Positions 35,021-44,203 of a stretch of 64,000 nt of DNA are shown here, piece after piece. Below the pieces are notes generated by a model that was not told where the DNA came from, did no database searches, and saw nothing but the letters and a program-made list of their open reading frames with translations. The translations under genes were made by a program, and so were the position numbers. The DNA is from Paenibacillus aceris (GTDB lineage Bacteria; Bacillota; Bacilli; Paenibacillales; NBRC-103111): NCBI RefSeq assembly GCF_017874035.1, contig NZ_JAGGKV010000003.1:1-64000 (forward strand), given 5' to 3'. Position 1 is the first letter of the stretch; every line of letters begins with the position of its first letter.

Positions 35021-36538
35021 TTATGCCGTATGCTGTGCAGCAAGGCGCATAATCTCTTCTTCTGTTGCTTTATTTCCTTCTACGATCCCCGTAAGGCGCC
35101 CTTCACACATAACCATGATTCGGTCTGACATCCCAAGCAGCTCAGGCATTTCAGACGAAATCACGATAATACTTTTTCCCTGCTTCGCAAGGTCTGCAAT
35201 GATGGAATAAATCTCAAACTTCGCGCCTACGTCGATGCCCCGAGTCGGTTCATCCAGCAAGAGCACGTCCGGCTCTGTGAGCAGCCATCTCGCCAGCAGC
35301 ACCTTCTGCTGGTTACCGCCCGAAAGATTTTTGATCAGCGCATGCATGTTCGGCGTCTTCACGCGAAGCATTTCAATGCTTTTCTCCACTTCGGCTTTGC
35401 GTTTCGACTCTTGAATGAAACCAAGCGGATTCATATACCGGCCCAAGTTCGCGATCACCGTGTTTTCCAATACGGACAGCACCGGGAAGATTCCCGTTAC
35501 GCGACGCTCTTCCGTGAGCAGCGCGATTTTATGCTTAATGGCATCAATCGGCGACTTCAGGTTCACCTGCTTGCCATGGATCGAGACCTTGCCGGAAGCA
35601 ATCCCACGCAGTCCGAACAAAGCTTCAATCAGCTCGGTCCGCTGCGCGCCCACTAGGCCGCCTACACCAAGAATTTCTCCCTTACGAAGGTCGAAAGAAA
35701 CGTTCTTAAAGGATCTTGGAATGACCGAAGTGAGTCCCTCAACACGCATTAATACACCGTTCGGCACATTGCTTCGTTCAGGGAAACGCTCTTTGAGATC
35801 ACGTCCAACCATCTTCGAGATGATCATATCCGTTGTCAGCTCTGACGATGGCCACGTCCCGATTTTTGTTCCATCACGCATAATCGTCACTTCATCCGAG
35901 ATTTCGAGAATTTCTTCCATTTTATGTGAAATATAGATGATCGAGACGCCACGACTCTTCAAGTCGCGAATGATGCGAAACAGTTGCTCCACTTCATTGC
36001 CTGTCAGCGACGAAGTCGGCTCGTCCATAACAATGACTTTCGAATTGAAGGAAACGGCTTTGGCAATTTCAATGGATTGCACTTTGGAAACCGACAGCTC
36101 TCCAACGAGTAGATCCGGATCAATATCCATTTGAAGCTGTTTAAACAAGCTTTCAGTATCTTTACGCATCTTCTTGTGATCAACTAGTTTCAAAGGTCCG
36201 ATACCTCTTTGCGGGAAGCGGCCCAACCAAATGTTCTCCATCACGTTACGGTGTGGAACCGGGTGCAGCTCCTGATGAATCATGGAAATGCCGCTTGCCA
36301 ATGCATCCTTAGAATTCAGAATGGAAACGGATTCCCCATTCAGCTTAATTTCTCCGCCATCCGGCTTATAAATGCCGAATAAGCATTTCATCAACGTCGA
36401 TTTACCAGCCCCGTTTTCTCCCATCAAAGCATGCACGCTTCCTGGGCGTACCTTCAGGGTAACGTTATCCAGCGCCTTGACGCCGGGGAACTCTTTGGAG
36501 ATTTGATTCATTTCCAGTAAATACTTATGTAATGTCAT
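35021..36538 (-). CDS. mglA: Galactose-type ABC ATPase (two ABC domains)
   Basis: This roughly 505-residue CUT2 ATPase has duplicated ABC modules. The first has Walker A GENGAGKSTLMK, signature LSVSKVQSIEIAKA and Walker B VIVMDEPTSSL. The second has the degenerate P loop GLVGAQRTEL usual for MglA/RbsA, signature LSGGNQQKVLLARWL and VLLLDEPTRGID. The start at 36538 follows GGGGGAG; a longer open frame to 36640 begins in the hairpin behind mglB and lacks a ribosome site. It drives uptake through the downstream permease. Confidence 0.92.
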   Translation of the reverse strand: MTLHKYLLEMNQISKEFPGVKALDNVTLKVRPGSVHALMGENGAGKSTLMKCLFGIYKPDGGEIKLNGESVSILNSKDALASGISMIHQELHPVPHRNVMENIWLGRFPQRGIGPLKLVDHKKMRKDTESLFKQLQMDIDPDLLVGELSVSKVQSIEIAKAVSFNSKVIVMDEPTSSLTGNEVEQLFRIIRDLKSRGVSIIYISHKMEEILEISDEVTIMRDGTKIGTWPSSELTTDMIISKMVGRDLKERFPERSNVPNGVLMRVEGLTSVIPRSFKNVSFDLRKGEILGVGGLVGAQRTELIEALFGLRGIASGKVSIHGKQVNLKSPIDAIKHKIALLTEERRVTGIFPVLSVLENTVIANLGRYMNPLGFIQESKRKAEVEKSIEMLRVKTPNMHALIKNLSGGNQQKVLLARWLLTEPDVLLLDEPTRGIDVGAKFEIYSIIADLAKQGKSIIVISSEMPELLGMSDRIMVMCEGRLTGIVEGNKATEEEIMRLAAQHTA

Positions 36539-36634
36539 GGTAACTCCCCCTACCAGCTCACGATAATCCCCACAAAGTGAAGCCATTTTTCTATGCTTAT
36601 TTCTCTTTGTCTCTGTACGAGTTTTCAAATATGA

Positions 36635-36662
36635 GGGCAAGAGCGGAAAACTGCTCTTGCCC
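36635..36662 (-). terminator. Intercistronic hairpin between mglB and mglA
   Basis: GGGCAAGAGC and GCTCTTGCCC form a perfect 10-bp stem with an 8-base loop, 20 bases after the mglB stop. No T run follows, so it is more likely an mRNA-stabilising or partial-termination hairpin that raises mglB over mglA/mglC. Confidence 0.6.
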
Positions 36663-36681
36663 GCCTCTATAAACAGACAGA

Positions 36682-37758
36682 TTACTTCGCTTCGTTCATG
36701 TTAGCTTTTGTAATCTTTTTGTAGGAAATCCAAACATATTTACCGTCTGTAACATCATAGCCTGTCGTTTCTTTGCTTGGTACTAGACCATTAGCAAGAG
36801 CAGTTGCTACATTCGTTGTTGCAGCACCTTGGTTTTTCGCATCGTTCAGAACGGTTCCAAGCAATGTGCCATCACTAAGTGCCTGAAGCGCAGGAGCCGT
36901 AGCATCAACGCCTACAACCGGCAAGTATTTGTTGTCCTTGAAGTAACCTTTCGCTTTCAAAGCTTCAATAGCGCCGAGTGCCATGTCGTCATTGTTCGCA
37001 AGTACCGCTTCGATTTTGTCCTCGTTGGAAGCCAGGAATGCTGCCATTTTTTCTTGACCTTTTACACGATCCCACATCGCCGTATCTTCAGCTACTTTTT
37101 CTACGCCTAGACCAGCATCTGTAATCGCTTGGATGGAGAATTTCGTGCGAAGCTCAGCATCTTGGTGACCCGGCTCGCCTTTAAGCATAACGTATTGGAT
37201 TTTACCGTCTTTATTTTTGTCCGCTTCTGGATGAGCTTTGAAGTAGTCAACCAGCAATTGACCCTCCATCGTTCCGGATTGCTCGGCTTTAGCGCCTACA
37301 TAGTAAACTTTGTCCCATTTCTTCATGTCGTCAGCCAGCGGCTCACGGTTCAGGAATACAACCGGAACATTAGCTGTTTTGGCTTTATCGATGATAACGC
37401 CTGCAGCTGTACGGTCAACCGCGTTAATCGCTAGCGCGTTTACTTTTTTCGTGATGAAAAGGTCTACTTTATCGTTTTGCGTCGGTTGCGAGTTTTGGCT
37501 ATCTACGATATCCATGGTTGCTTTGTCTTTCGCAGCATCAGCAATCGCAGCGCGAACACCGGACATGAATGTGTCATCAAATTTATAGATAGCTACACCG
37601 ATTGTTGGTTTTTTGCTATCTGTTTTAGCTGGAGCTGTTGTTGCAGCTGCACCCGTGCTTGCTGCTGGAGACGTCGCAGGCGTTTCTGTTTTATTGCCAC
37701 ATCCTGCCACAGTTGCAACCAAAGCGCTCGCCACTGCAAGGGTAATCAATTTTTTCAA
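36682..37758 (-). CDS. mglB: Galactose/glucose-binding lipoprotein
   Basis: This 358-residue binding protein has lipobox VAGC (C20), a Thr/Ala/Pro-rich linker, and a periplasmic binding protein type 1 fold starting PTIGVAIYKFDDTFMSGVRAAI. Later MglB-like landmarks are VVFLNREPL, YVGAKAEQSG, VLANNDDMALGAIEAL and VVGVDATAPALQAL. It should capture galactose or glucose. The start is a TTG with GGGAGGG about 9 bases upstream. It sits divergent from the cohesin-SLH anchor gene, with paired direct repeats between them. Confidence 0.88.
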   Translation of the reverse strand: MKKLITLAVASALVATVAGCGNKTETPATSPAASTGAAATTAPAKTDSKKPTIGVAIYKFDDTFMSGVRAAIADAAKDKATMDIVDSQNSQPTQNDKVDLFITKKVNALAINAVDRTAAGVIIDKAKTANVPVVFLNREPLADDMKKWDKVYYVGAKAEQSGTMEGQLLVDYFKAHPEADKNKDGKIQYVMLKGEPGHQDAELRTKFSIQAITDAGLGVEKVAEDTAMWDRVKGQEKMAAFLASNEDKIEAVLANNDDMALGAIEALKAKGYFKDNKYLPVVGVDATAPALQALSDGTLLGTVLNDAKNQGAATTNVATALANGLVPSKETTGYDVTDGKYVWISYKKITKANMNEAK

Positions 37759-37803
37759 GGTAATGCCCTCCCAAATAGGTTGATTTGTTTAATTACGTTA
37801 CCT

Positions 37804-37868
37804 ACTATATGGCATGGAAACCGGGAAACAAAATGCAATATCCTCATGTCTTCTATCAAAATTCTCAT
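37804..37868 (-). promoter_or_regulatory. mgl promoter with two 21-bp-spaced direct repeats
   Basis: On the minus strand ATGAGAATTTTGATAGAAG starts at 37868 and ATGAGGATATTG at 37847, exactly 21 bases apart. They end where a -35 would lie for the -10 TATAGT at 37809-37804. The repeats resemble those facing the anchor gene and those upstream of the GH2 gene. Direct repeats two helical turns apart suit an AraC-type activator. Confidence 0.5.
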
Positions 37869-37896
37869 CACTTTATAAAATAGAAACAGCCGTTTT

Positions 37897-37966
37897 TGAT
37901 TGTGTAGAAAGTATCATGTTTTGGATAAGAAATATCATTTTTTCACGGTTTAATTAGATGTATACT
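37897..37966 (+). promoter_or_regulatory. Anchor-gene promoter with two 21-bp-spaced direct repeats
   Basis: Minus-strand repeats ATGATATTTCTTATC (from 37938) and ATGATACTTTCTACACAAT (from 37917) are 21 bases apart. They lie immediately upstream of a weak -35 and the -10 TATACT (37961-37966) of the plus-strand anchor gene. ATGATAC-TTCTAC closely matches ATGATACATTCTACTAAT upstream of GH2. The rest of 37759-38069 is AT-rich leader. Confidence 0.5.
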
Positions 37967-38069
37967 AGGGGGTGAAAAATTGAATCTTCATAGATTTCAG
38001 CTGAAATAAGTTCAATTAAATAAATTCAACAGACTTTTCCCATTTAACAAACAAAGGATGGATTAGATC

Positions 38070-39086
38070 ATGAAGCGCAAAAAAATTTTAACAACTATAG
38101 CTTGTAGTCTTAGTTTAGCTCTTACTGCAATGCCTTCCTATGCGAAGGATGTTGCTCAATTCGAGCTGGTTGCTTCTAGCGCCGAGTCCGTTAACGGCGA
38201 ATTCACCGTGACATTAAAGGGACACAATATCCAAGATTTATACGCATATGAAGTCAAATTAGATATCGATGCGAACAATGTGGAAGTCATCAAAGCCGAT
38301 ACAGAGATAAAGGGATTCTCGGTATCTCCGATGGTGAATAACAATGTAGTTACGTTCGCTCATACAAAACTTGGCCAAGTTGACGGTGAGAAGGGAGATC
38401 TGGATATTGGTACCTTTACCTTCAAAACGAATAAAGCAGGAACAACAAATATTAAATGGAACTCCGTTAAAATCGTTGATCACACTTTAACTAGCGAAAA
38501 TTTTACACCGAACGAATCGGTTCGTTTCACCAAAATTTTCAGCGATCTTGCTGACCATTGGGCTAAATCCGATATTATGCTAATGGTAGACAAGAAAGTT
38601 GTCGAAGGTATGGATGATGACCATTTCGCTCCCGATACGAATGTTACGAGAGCCCAGTTTGCAACACTGCTGACCAAAGCATTAAACCTTCAGGTTGGCG
38701 CAGGGCAAAACCCGTTTGATGATGTGACATCAGGGTCTTGGTACGAGAATACGGTGAAGAAAGCTTATGCAGCCGGTTTAATTAACGGTATTGCGGACAA
38801 CAAGTTCGCGCCGGAACAAAACATTACGCGTGAAGAAATGACCGCTATGCTCCTTCGAGCAAAAGCATACGCCACAGGGACTAAAGTAGAGGATATGCCA
38901 GTTACAGATGCAATCCATTTCAACGATGAGGCAGAGGTAAGTGAGTGGGCGAAAAAATCTGTAGCGCTTGCAGTGAATTTCGGATTCATGAACGGAAGAA
39001 CAGAGCAAGTGTTTGCTCCACTGGAGCAAGCCAGCAGGGCTGAAGCGGTAGTCGTGCTTAAGCGATTAACAGCCGGATTAAAATAA
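38070..39086 (+). CDS. Secreted cohesin-like/SLH surface anchor protein
   Basis: The 338-residue exported protein has a signal peptide (1-25, ending PSYA) and a cohesin-like beta-sandwich at about 29-152 (FTVTLKGHNIQDLYAYEVKLDIDANNVEV...LDIGTFTFKT). Three SLH domains follow at about 155-205, 213-268 and 280-336, with ITREEM and VTRAQF motifs. SLH triplets bind the pyruvylated secondary wall polymer, so the protein should display a cohesin-like domain on the cell surface. Three nearby secreted enzymes carry dockerins, making it a plausible docking site, as in cellulosome anchoring proteins. AAAGGATGG precedes the ATG. It is the only plus-strand gene in this part of the window. Confidence 0.88.
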   Translation: MKRKKILTTIACSLSLALTAMPSYAKDVAQFELVASSAESVNGEFTVTLKGHNIQDLYAYEVKLDIDANNVEVIKADTEIKGFSVSPMVNNNVVTFAHTKLGQVDGEKGDLDIGTFTFKTNKAGTTNIKWNSVKIVDHTLTSENFTPNESVRFTKIFSDLADHWAKSDIMLMVDKKVVEGMDDDHFAPDTNVTRAQFATLLTKALNLQVGAGQNPFDDVTSGSWYENTVKKAYAAGLINGIADNKFAPEQNITREEMTAMLLRAKAYATGTKVEDMPVTDAIHFNDEAEVSEWAKKSVALAVNFGFMNGRTEQVFAPLEQASRAEAVVVLKRLTAGLK

Positions 39087-39089
39087 ACG

Positions 39090-39128
39090 TAAAAAAAACA
39101 GCAGTCCAGTGACGGACTGCTGTTTTTT
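39090..39128. terminator. Bidirectional terminator after the anchor gene
   Basis: AAACAGCAGTCCAGTGA and its complement ACGGACTGCTGTTTTTTT form a strong stem with A/T runs on both sides. It ends the anchor transcript on the plus strand and can stop minus-strand transcripts coming from the dockerin scar. Confidence 0.9.
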
Positions 39129-39181
39129 TAATGCTGACCGTCTCTTCTTCGAGCGTCAGTGCTACTGATACATTAAGCCGT

Positions 39182-39271
39182 TTAGTTGAAAATCAATTGT
39201 GCAACGGCTGACAGATCGAGGATGTTAATCTCTCCATCATGGATTATATCCGCTTTCTTTGATCTTCTCAT
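39182..39271 (-). pseudogene. 29-codon scar: binding-protein start fused to dockerin end
   Basis: An ATG at 39271 with perfect AAAGGAGG 9 bases upstream opens a 29-residue frame, MRRSKKADIIHDGEINILDL then SAVAQLIFN. The first seven codons and about 50 bases of leader match the 5' end of the CUT1 binding-protein gene at 52945 (MRNSKKA, same GGAGGT and GTAAAAC words). Residues 8-29 look like the second half of a dockerin, with D-x3-DGxIxxxD spacing. This is best read as the remains of a deletion that removed everything between a binding-protein gene and the end of a dockerin enzyme gene. A functional mini-protein is possible but less likely. Confidence 0.6.
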
Positions 39272-39315
39272 TTGCGATTACCTCCTTTATGTTTTACACC
39301 TTTATCATAAAGGTA

Positions 39316-39354
39316 GGGCCATCCCTTCGCCATTTCCATGGCAGCGGATAGCCC
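39316..39354 (-). terminator. Hairpin after the GH36-like gene
   Basis: GGGCTATCCGCTGCCATGG pairs imperfectly with CCATTTCC-type inner sequence and outer GGGATGGCCC on the minus strand, just after the stop of the GH36-like gene. Its core (CGCCATTTCCATGGC) recurs at 53102-53138 and, more weakly, at 58446-58479. Confidence 0.6.
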
Positions 39355-39369
39355 TTCGTCTTACATGTA

Positions 39370-42300
39370 CTACTCCATCATTTTTCTGGCCACGAACGCA
39401 AGATCTTCAATATCGATTTTGCCATCGCCAGTTACGTCTGCTTGCTTGATTTGCTCCCAATCCGGGCTGGAAGAAGTTTTGCCGTAATTTGCCGCAACGA
39501 TTGCAAGATCGCCGATGCTTGTTTTATTGTCATGGTTGACGTCGCCTGGCATTCCGGGAGGCTGTGTTGTAATGCTCACGCTCACCGTAGAGGCTTGTGC
39601 CTTCGTTTCCGCTCCCTGCGCATCACCCAACGTGGCATCGGTTACAGCAATCGTTCCCGTCGCTGGCTGCGTCAAAGCTTTGGCCTTGAACTTCAGTTCC
39701 AGCATTCCGCTATCGCCTGTCACAGCCTTGCCTAAGCTTGCGAGAATAAACCGAAGCTTGCCCAGCGTGTTCTTCACCGTATCTACAAGCAGAACACCAT
39801 CTTTCACGGCGCGGGCCGAGACAAAGTCAAACACGTTTGAATCGTAGTCCATCTTTATATCTTGTGCGTATACGCTTTGCGTGACGCTGTTCAGACCCAG
39901 CTGTACCGTGAATTCCGCGCCTGTCTGAACGGTGCCGGCTGCAGATAGCGTCGTTATAGCGTTCTGCGTACTGTCGCCTTTTTGTACTGTAATATGGCTT
40001 ACCGCTGTGAAATTGCCGCTAACCGTGGTGACCGTAATGTCCGCCACTCCCGCTTTCAAGGCGGTTACTACTGTTTTGCCGTCTTTCACTTCCACTTTCG
40101 CGATGGTATTGTCACTGCTCGCCCAAGTGACATTTTTATTTGTTGCGTTCTCAGGAAGCACTGTTGCTACCAGCTCTGCCGATTGTCCTTCTTTCAGCGA
40201 GACTTGCGGTTTATCTAACTGCACGCCGGTTACGGGCACCCCGATACGATAGACGTTAATTTCAGCTGCAGATGCCCATCCATTATACCCGGCAGTTGCT
40301 TCCAGTTTAATAAAGGACGCTCTCGTCGCCGGGAACTCCGCCGTTTTCTCCTCGCTGCCCATAGCCCAAGTTCCACTTGAGACTTTGGTGTACTGGACGC
40401 CATCCGTACTCGCATAGACATTGTAAGCCGTGATGATACCGTTAATTCCCCCGCCTTGTCTTGGGAGAACCTTAATTTTATTCACGTCGTACGTACCGCC
40501 AAGATTCAATGTGATCGACTGCGGCAGCGAATCAGACTTATCCCACTTCGTATGCCAAATCGTATCTGGATCTCCGTCGAGCACGTTGGATGCCCCGTTC
40601 GCTTCATTTGCCAATTCCTCGCTTGTTGCCGTTGCCGTCATCTGCGACTGCGGAATTTGGTTCGGATCGACGACCAGCTCAGATTCCGGTGGTAGATTAT
40701 CAATGACAGCTGTTCCTTCGGGATATGCTTCGTAAAGAACAATTGAATGTGCAGGTATGGTAATGGCATATGGGACCCCGGCTGCCAGGTGCAGATCCGT
40801 TTCATTTTTGAGTTTGTTTACGAGCTTGTAGCCTGCCTTAGCACCGATTGGCAATACAAATGCCTCATTGACGTCTACATTAATGGTTTGGCTTGTATTT
40901 CCGGGATTTCTTAACATGATAATTCCTTTTGCCGCTGAATAAGAGGTTATACCGTATAGTTCGCCCGTGCCAGGGTCTCCGCCAATGAAGTGTGAGTCAA
41001 GCAGTACGTCATGGTTTACCTGTGCCCAAGCAGAAGCCTCGGCAAGAATGTCCCACATTTTATTCGTTGTGTAATCGGAAGTTGGACGAATGTATAATTC
41101 CTGGAGGTTATAGCCGGATGCAAAGTAGGACCAGACCTCATCTGCAAAATCCCTCAGATTCGCTGGGTCGTTCATATTTAATAACGGACCGTTTTCATTT
41201 CCTCCCACATGGCTCATCCACGCGCCCTGACCGAATCTTGAATGTACAATACCGTGTACCATTAAGGAGTTCAACGGATAGAACGGATTCGATTTCAGCA
41301 GATCCTTGCTCACTTTATCGCGATAGTTCACCCACTGCTGCCTAATGGATCCTGTTCCTGTCGTACCCACATCTGCACCACCGCGCCAGACGGAATCCAC
41401 ATAGAATGTAAAGTAAGGGGAAGCCCATGTTCCAACGGTCGCATTGATAAATACGGACGGGTCGTTCTTCCTCATATCTTGGGTAAGCTTCAGGAGCGCG
41501 TGAAAGTCTTCAATTCCTTCCGTCCTGTCAAACTTGAAATGATTCGCACCTTCCTCTAGCTGTTTCTTGGTAACAGCATTTTTAAATGCATTATAGTAAT
41601 TAGGGCCGCTCATTTTAAATATTTCTTCCGTTCCGCTTTTCTTGGTTTCAGTAGGAGGATTCATCCTCTTTCCGACAGCGACCCTTTTCGGCAACTTAGC
41701 TTGATATCCGCCTGTTGGACTCATCCAAAAGCCAAGACTTGCTCCGTAGCTCTCGGCTGCGCTCTTCAACTTTGATGCCCCGTTCGGGTATGTTGCAGGG
41801 TTAAAATTCCAAATCGTTGGTGCCGCACTGCTGTAATCATCGTAACCATCGTCCAACAGGAAGTTTTTCAAAGAAGCTCCTCGCTCTTGAACAAATTTCT
41901 GCCCCCAGGTGTTAATGGTATTTAATGTGTCGGCCTCCGTCATGTAGGTATCTGTATTCCAACTTAAGTCGTACCAAGAATTATAATGGAGGAAGCTATA
42001 GTGCTCATGCGCCCTCTCCCTTTCAAGATAGTACTGAAAGGCTCTTAGCTTCTGATTGCCTGGATAAAGGCCGATGACCGAGCTTTGTGCAAAGGATTCC
42101 CCCTGCTGTGTTGCCTCTCCTCTCTCCACATAAGCCGATGCCTTATTACCAGTAATGCTAACCTTGGCTACAGGTGTTTGTTGGGCAAAAAAAACCTTGC
42201 CGGCAAAGAATGGTGAACCGTCCACCTTACCGACCTTCTCCACTTTAGCAGCTGTAATGTCTATAAGCTTAACCTTGGTCACATTCCAGCTTCCCGTAAC

Positions 42301-43146
42301 TGCCTTGTAAGATACGTCCTGTATAATATAGTTGGAGCCGTCACGCAGTGTTGCGGACCAATTCACCGTCAATGTGTTTCCTCCGCTTGTATAGGTGAAA
42401 GGCACACTTATTTTCCATCCGCTGTACCGATCTGAAACTTTTGTGCTGGCAGCCTCCCCGGTAATTCGGGTAAGAATCGGTGTTCCCACCGTCATATCGG
42501 TGTCAGCCAAGCTTGTTCCGCCTGATAATTCAATATTGAATAGTCTGCCTACAGTTATAGGGTTTACGTTTCCTGTCATTTTGTCCTTGAACTCCGCCAG
42601 TTTCAGGTTGTTCCCTAATAACTCAAACTGGGCTGACAGTATAGCATTGCTTAGCACGTACACGCCCGAGCTTGGATGGGTACTTTGCGCTTCCCCTGGT
42701 TCAGGTCCCATATATCTGTTACCGGCATCAACAGGAACCAGTGTTGTACCGCTAAAGGGTGTACTCCATTCGCTTGCTCCTAAATTATTTTTGGCTCTTA
42801 CCCTGTAATTGTGTGTTGTTCCCGCAGTAATGCCGATGTGGCCGTAAGGCATCGGTACATCGGTGATTACAGTGCCGTCAACCTCGATGTCATAGCCAGA
42901 TGCGCCATCAGGCAAATTCCAGCTTACATTGATGCGAGATGTCCCCATAGGGTAAGCATAGCCAATCGGCGCTGCTAGTGACGATGTTGGAGGAAGCTCT
43001 GCAAGCGCTATTTTATTAATTAATGCAGGATTTGTTACTGTGCTTGCGCTGGCATTATTAACATTTATAAACGAGGTCATAAGTACAGGTAATGTCAGAA
43101 CTAATGCCAAATGCTTCTTCACGCTTGGTATTCCAGCAATGTGCAT
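39370..43146 (-). CDS. Secreted GH36-like alpha-galactosidase with F5/8C, Big2, cohesin and dockerin
   Basis: The roughly 1258-residue exported enzyme, numbered from the ATG at 43146 (GGGAGGT upstream), has a signal peptide ending near residue 35 and an FN3-like domain (55-137). A GH-clan-D catalytic region spans about 155-810 with NSWYDLSWNTD, LLDDGYDD, nucleophile candidate D540 in HFKFDRTEG and acid/base candidates D584/D592 in YVDSVWRGGADVG. An F5/8C (CBM32-like) domain (830-968), Big2 domain (970-1057), cohesin-like domain (1065-1193) and dockerin (1198-1258, DVNHDNKTSIGD and [12 protein letters not shown]) follow. It should cleave alpha-galactosides or alpha-GalNAc outside the cell. The last 1.3 kb is a near duplicate of the GH2 gene end. 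Confidence 0.82.
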   Translation of the reverse strand: MHIAGIPSVKKHLALVLTLPVLMTSFINVNNASASTVTNPALINKIALAELPPTSSLAAPIGYAYPMGTSRINVSWNLPDGASGYDIEVDGTVITDVPMPYGHIGITAGTTHNYRVRAKNNLGASEWSTPFSGTTLVPVDAGNRYMGPEPGEAQSTHPSSGVYVLSNAILSAQFELLGNNLKLAEFKDKMTGNVNPITVGRLFNIELSGGTSLADTDMTVGTPILTRITGEAASTKVSDRYSGWKISVPFTYTSGGNTLTVNWSATLRDGSNYIIQDVSYKAVTGSWNVTKVKLIDITAAKVEKVGKVDGSPFFAGKVFFAQQTPVAKVSITGNKASAYVERGEATQQGESFAQSSVIGLYPGNQKLRAFQYYLERERAHEHYSFLHYNSWYDLSWNTDTYMTEADTLNTINTWGQKFVQERGASLKNFLLDDGYDDYSSAAPTIWNFNPATYPNGASKLKSAAESYGASLGFWMSPTGGYQAKLPKRVAVGKRMNPPTETKKSGTEEIFKMSGPNYYNAFKNAVTKKQLEEGANHFKFDRTEGIEDFHALLKLTQDMRKNDPSVFINATVGTWASPYFTFYVDSVWRGGADVGTTGTGSIRQQWVNYRDKVSKDLLKSNPFYPLNSLMVHGIVHSRFGQGAWMSHVGGNENGPLLNMNDPANLRDFADEVWSYFASGYNLQELYIRPTSDYTTNKMWDILAEASAWAQVNHDVLLDSHFIGGDPGTGELYGITSYSAAKGIIMLRNPGNTSQTINVDVNEAFVLPIGAKAGYKLVNKLKNETDLHLAAGVPYAITIPAHSIVLYEAYPEGTAVIDNLPPESELVVDPNQIPQSQMTATATSEELANEANGASNVLDGDPDTIWHTKWDKSDSLPQSITLNLGGTYDVNKIKVLPRQGGGINGIITAYNVYASTDGVQYTKVSSGTWAMGSEEKTAEFPATRASFIKLEATAGYNGWASAAEINVYRIGVPVTGVQLDKPQVSLKEGQSAELVATVLPENATNKNVTWASSDNTIAKVEVKDGKTVVTALKAGVADITVTTVSGNFTAVSHITVQKGDSTQNAITTLSAAGTVQTGAEFTVQLGLNSVTQSVYAQDIKMDYDSNVFDFVSARAVKDGVLLVDTVKNTLGKLRFILASLGKAVTGDSGMLELKFKAKALTQPATGTIAVTDATLGDAQGAETKAQASTVSVSITTQPPGMPGDVNHDNKTSIGDLAIVAANYGKTSSSPDWEQIKQADVTGDGKIDIEDLAFVARKMME

Positions 43147-43544
43147 TTCTTTACCTCCCACTATAAAATAAGATTTTCTACGTTTATCTCACTGAATCTC
43201 ACGATTTCAGCCATTGACATTTGAGGGAATAGTGAAGTCATGTAAATGGACCATAATTTACCTAGAAGGGCCTATGGGGGAGCAGAGCTTGAAAGTTAAA
43301 TTCCCAATCCTTGGATGCGAATATGATCGCACTTAGGATCTCCACGAATCACCCTTGGGGATTACCCTCCCATGTCACACCAGGTCATTGCCCTTACATT
43401 CCTTCGTTCTTCCTCTCAAAGGGTGGAGGCCGTTTCTTGCTCCTTTAAGGTGGCGTTGCCCTTATGGTGAATGAACTACGGCTTCTCCATGCTTCAATTG
43501 TCTCTTGGCTTCCTTTGCTATATTCAGGAGTAAACGATGTTGAA

Positions 43545-44203
43545 CTTGTTACGCTACCATCTGAAACTGAGTGGCCTTTTGAGGACCTAGTACATCAACT
43601 GCGTTATAGGGCTTTATCTTCGTTCCTAGCGTGTGTAAGACTCGTATGAGCTTGCAACATAGTGCAATGATCGACTGTTTCTTCTTTAGCGGATTCACAT
43701 TCCGTTTCGTATAATGCCGATGTAACGCCTTAAATTCTTGATTTTTAGCCACCATGGGCATAACGCAACGGAACAATAATGCCCTTAATCTTGAACGTCC
43801 CCTTTTGGTTATTCCGGGTAGTCCTTTTCGTTTGCCTGAACTATTTTCTTTTAGATTGAGGCCGGCTAGCCTAACGATTTGTTGGCCGTGTTCCTAGTCT
43901 GAAAGATCGCCTACTTCAGCGAGGAATCCCGCTAGCGTGACGATGCCTACGCCAGGAATGGTAAGCATCTTCGCGGTCCCTGGTATGCTCTCTCTAGTAG
44001 CTCCGCGACTTGCCCCATAATATCGCTTTCCTGACGCGACCAGCCCTTGGCGCAAGCCAATCGACATTTTCGCCGCAGCAACAGGCTTCGCTGTGCGCTT
44101 TACTCCAACCGCCCGTTTAATGTCTTTCTTCCAGCGCTAAGCAATGCTTTGTGTACCTAAGGAAACAATCTCTTCGGGCGTTTATACTTCATGTTGAGCG
44201 TCC
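43545..44203 (-). pseudogene. Decayed IS110-family transposase
   Basis: The minus strand encodes the C-terminal half of an IS110-type DEDD transposase: LTIPGVGIVTLAGFLAEVGD, GQQIVRLAGLNL, ITKRGRSRLRALLFR and NPLKKKQSIIALCCKLIRV, ending at 43549. A TAG at 43894-43896 replaces the Tyr expected before EHGQQ. Upstream homology (ELLERAYQG, RRKCRLACAKGWSR) is in other frames with further stops. Only about 210 of roughly 400 codons remain. GAATRTGATCGCAYT words at 43319 and 44222 flank it and may mark old ends. No activity is expected. The flanks 43162-43544 and 44204-44435 show nothing else recognised. Confidence 0.8.
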
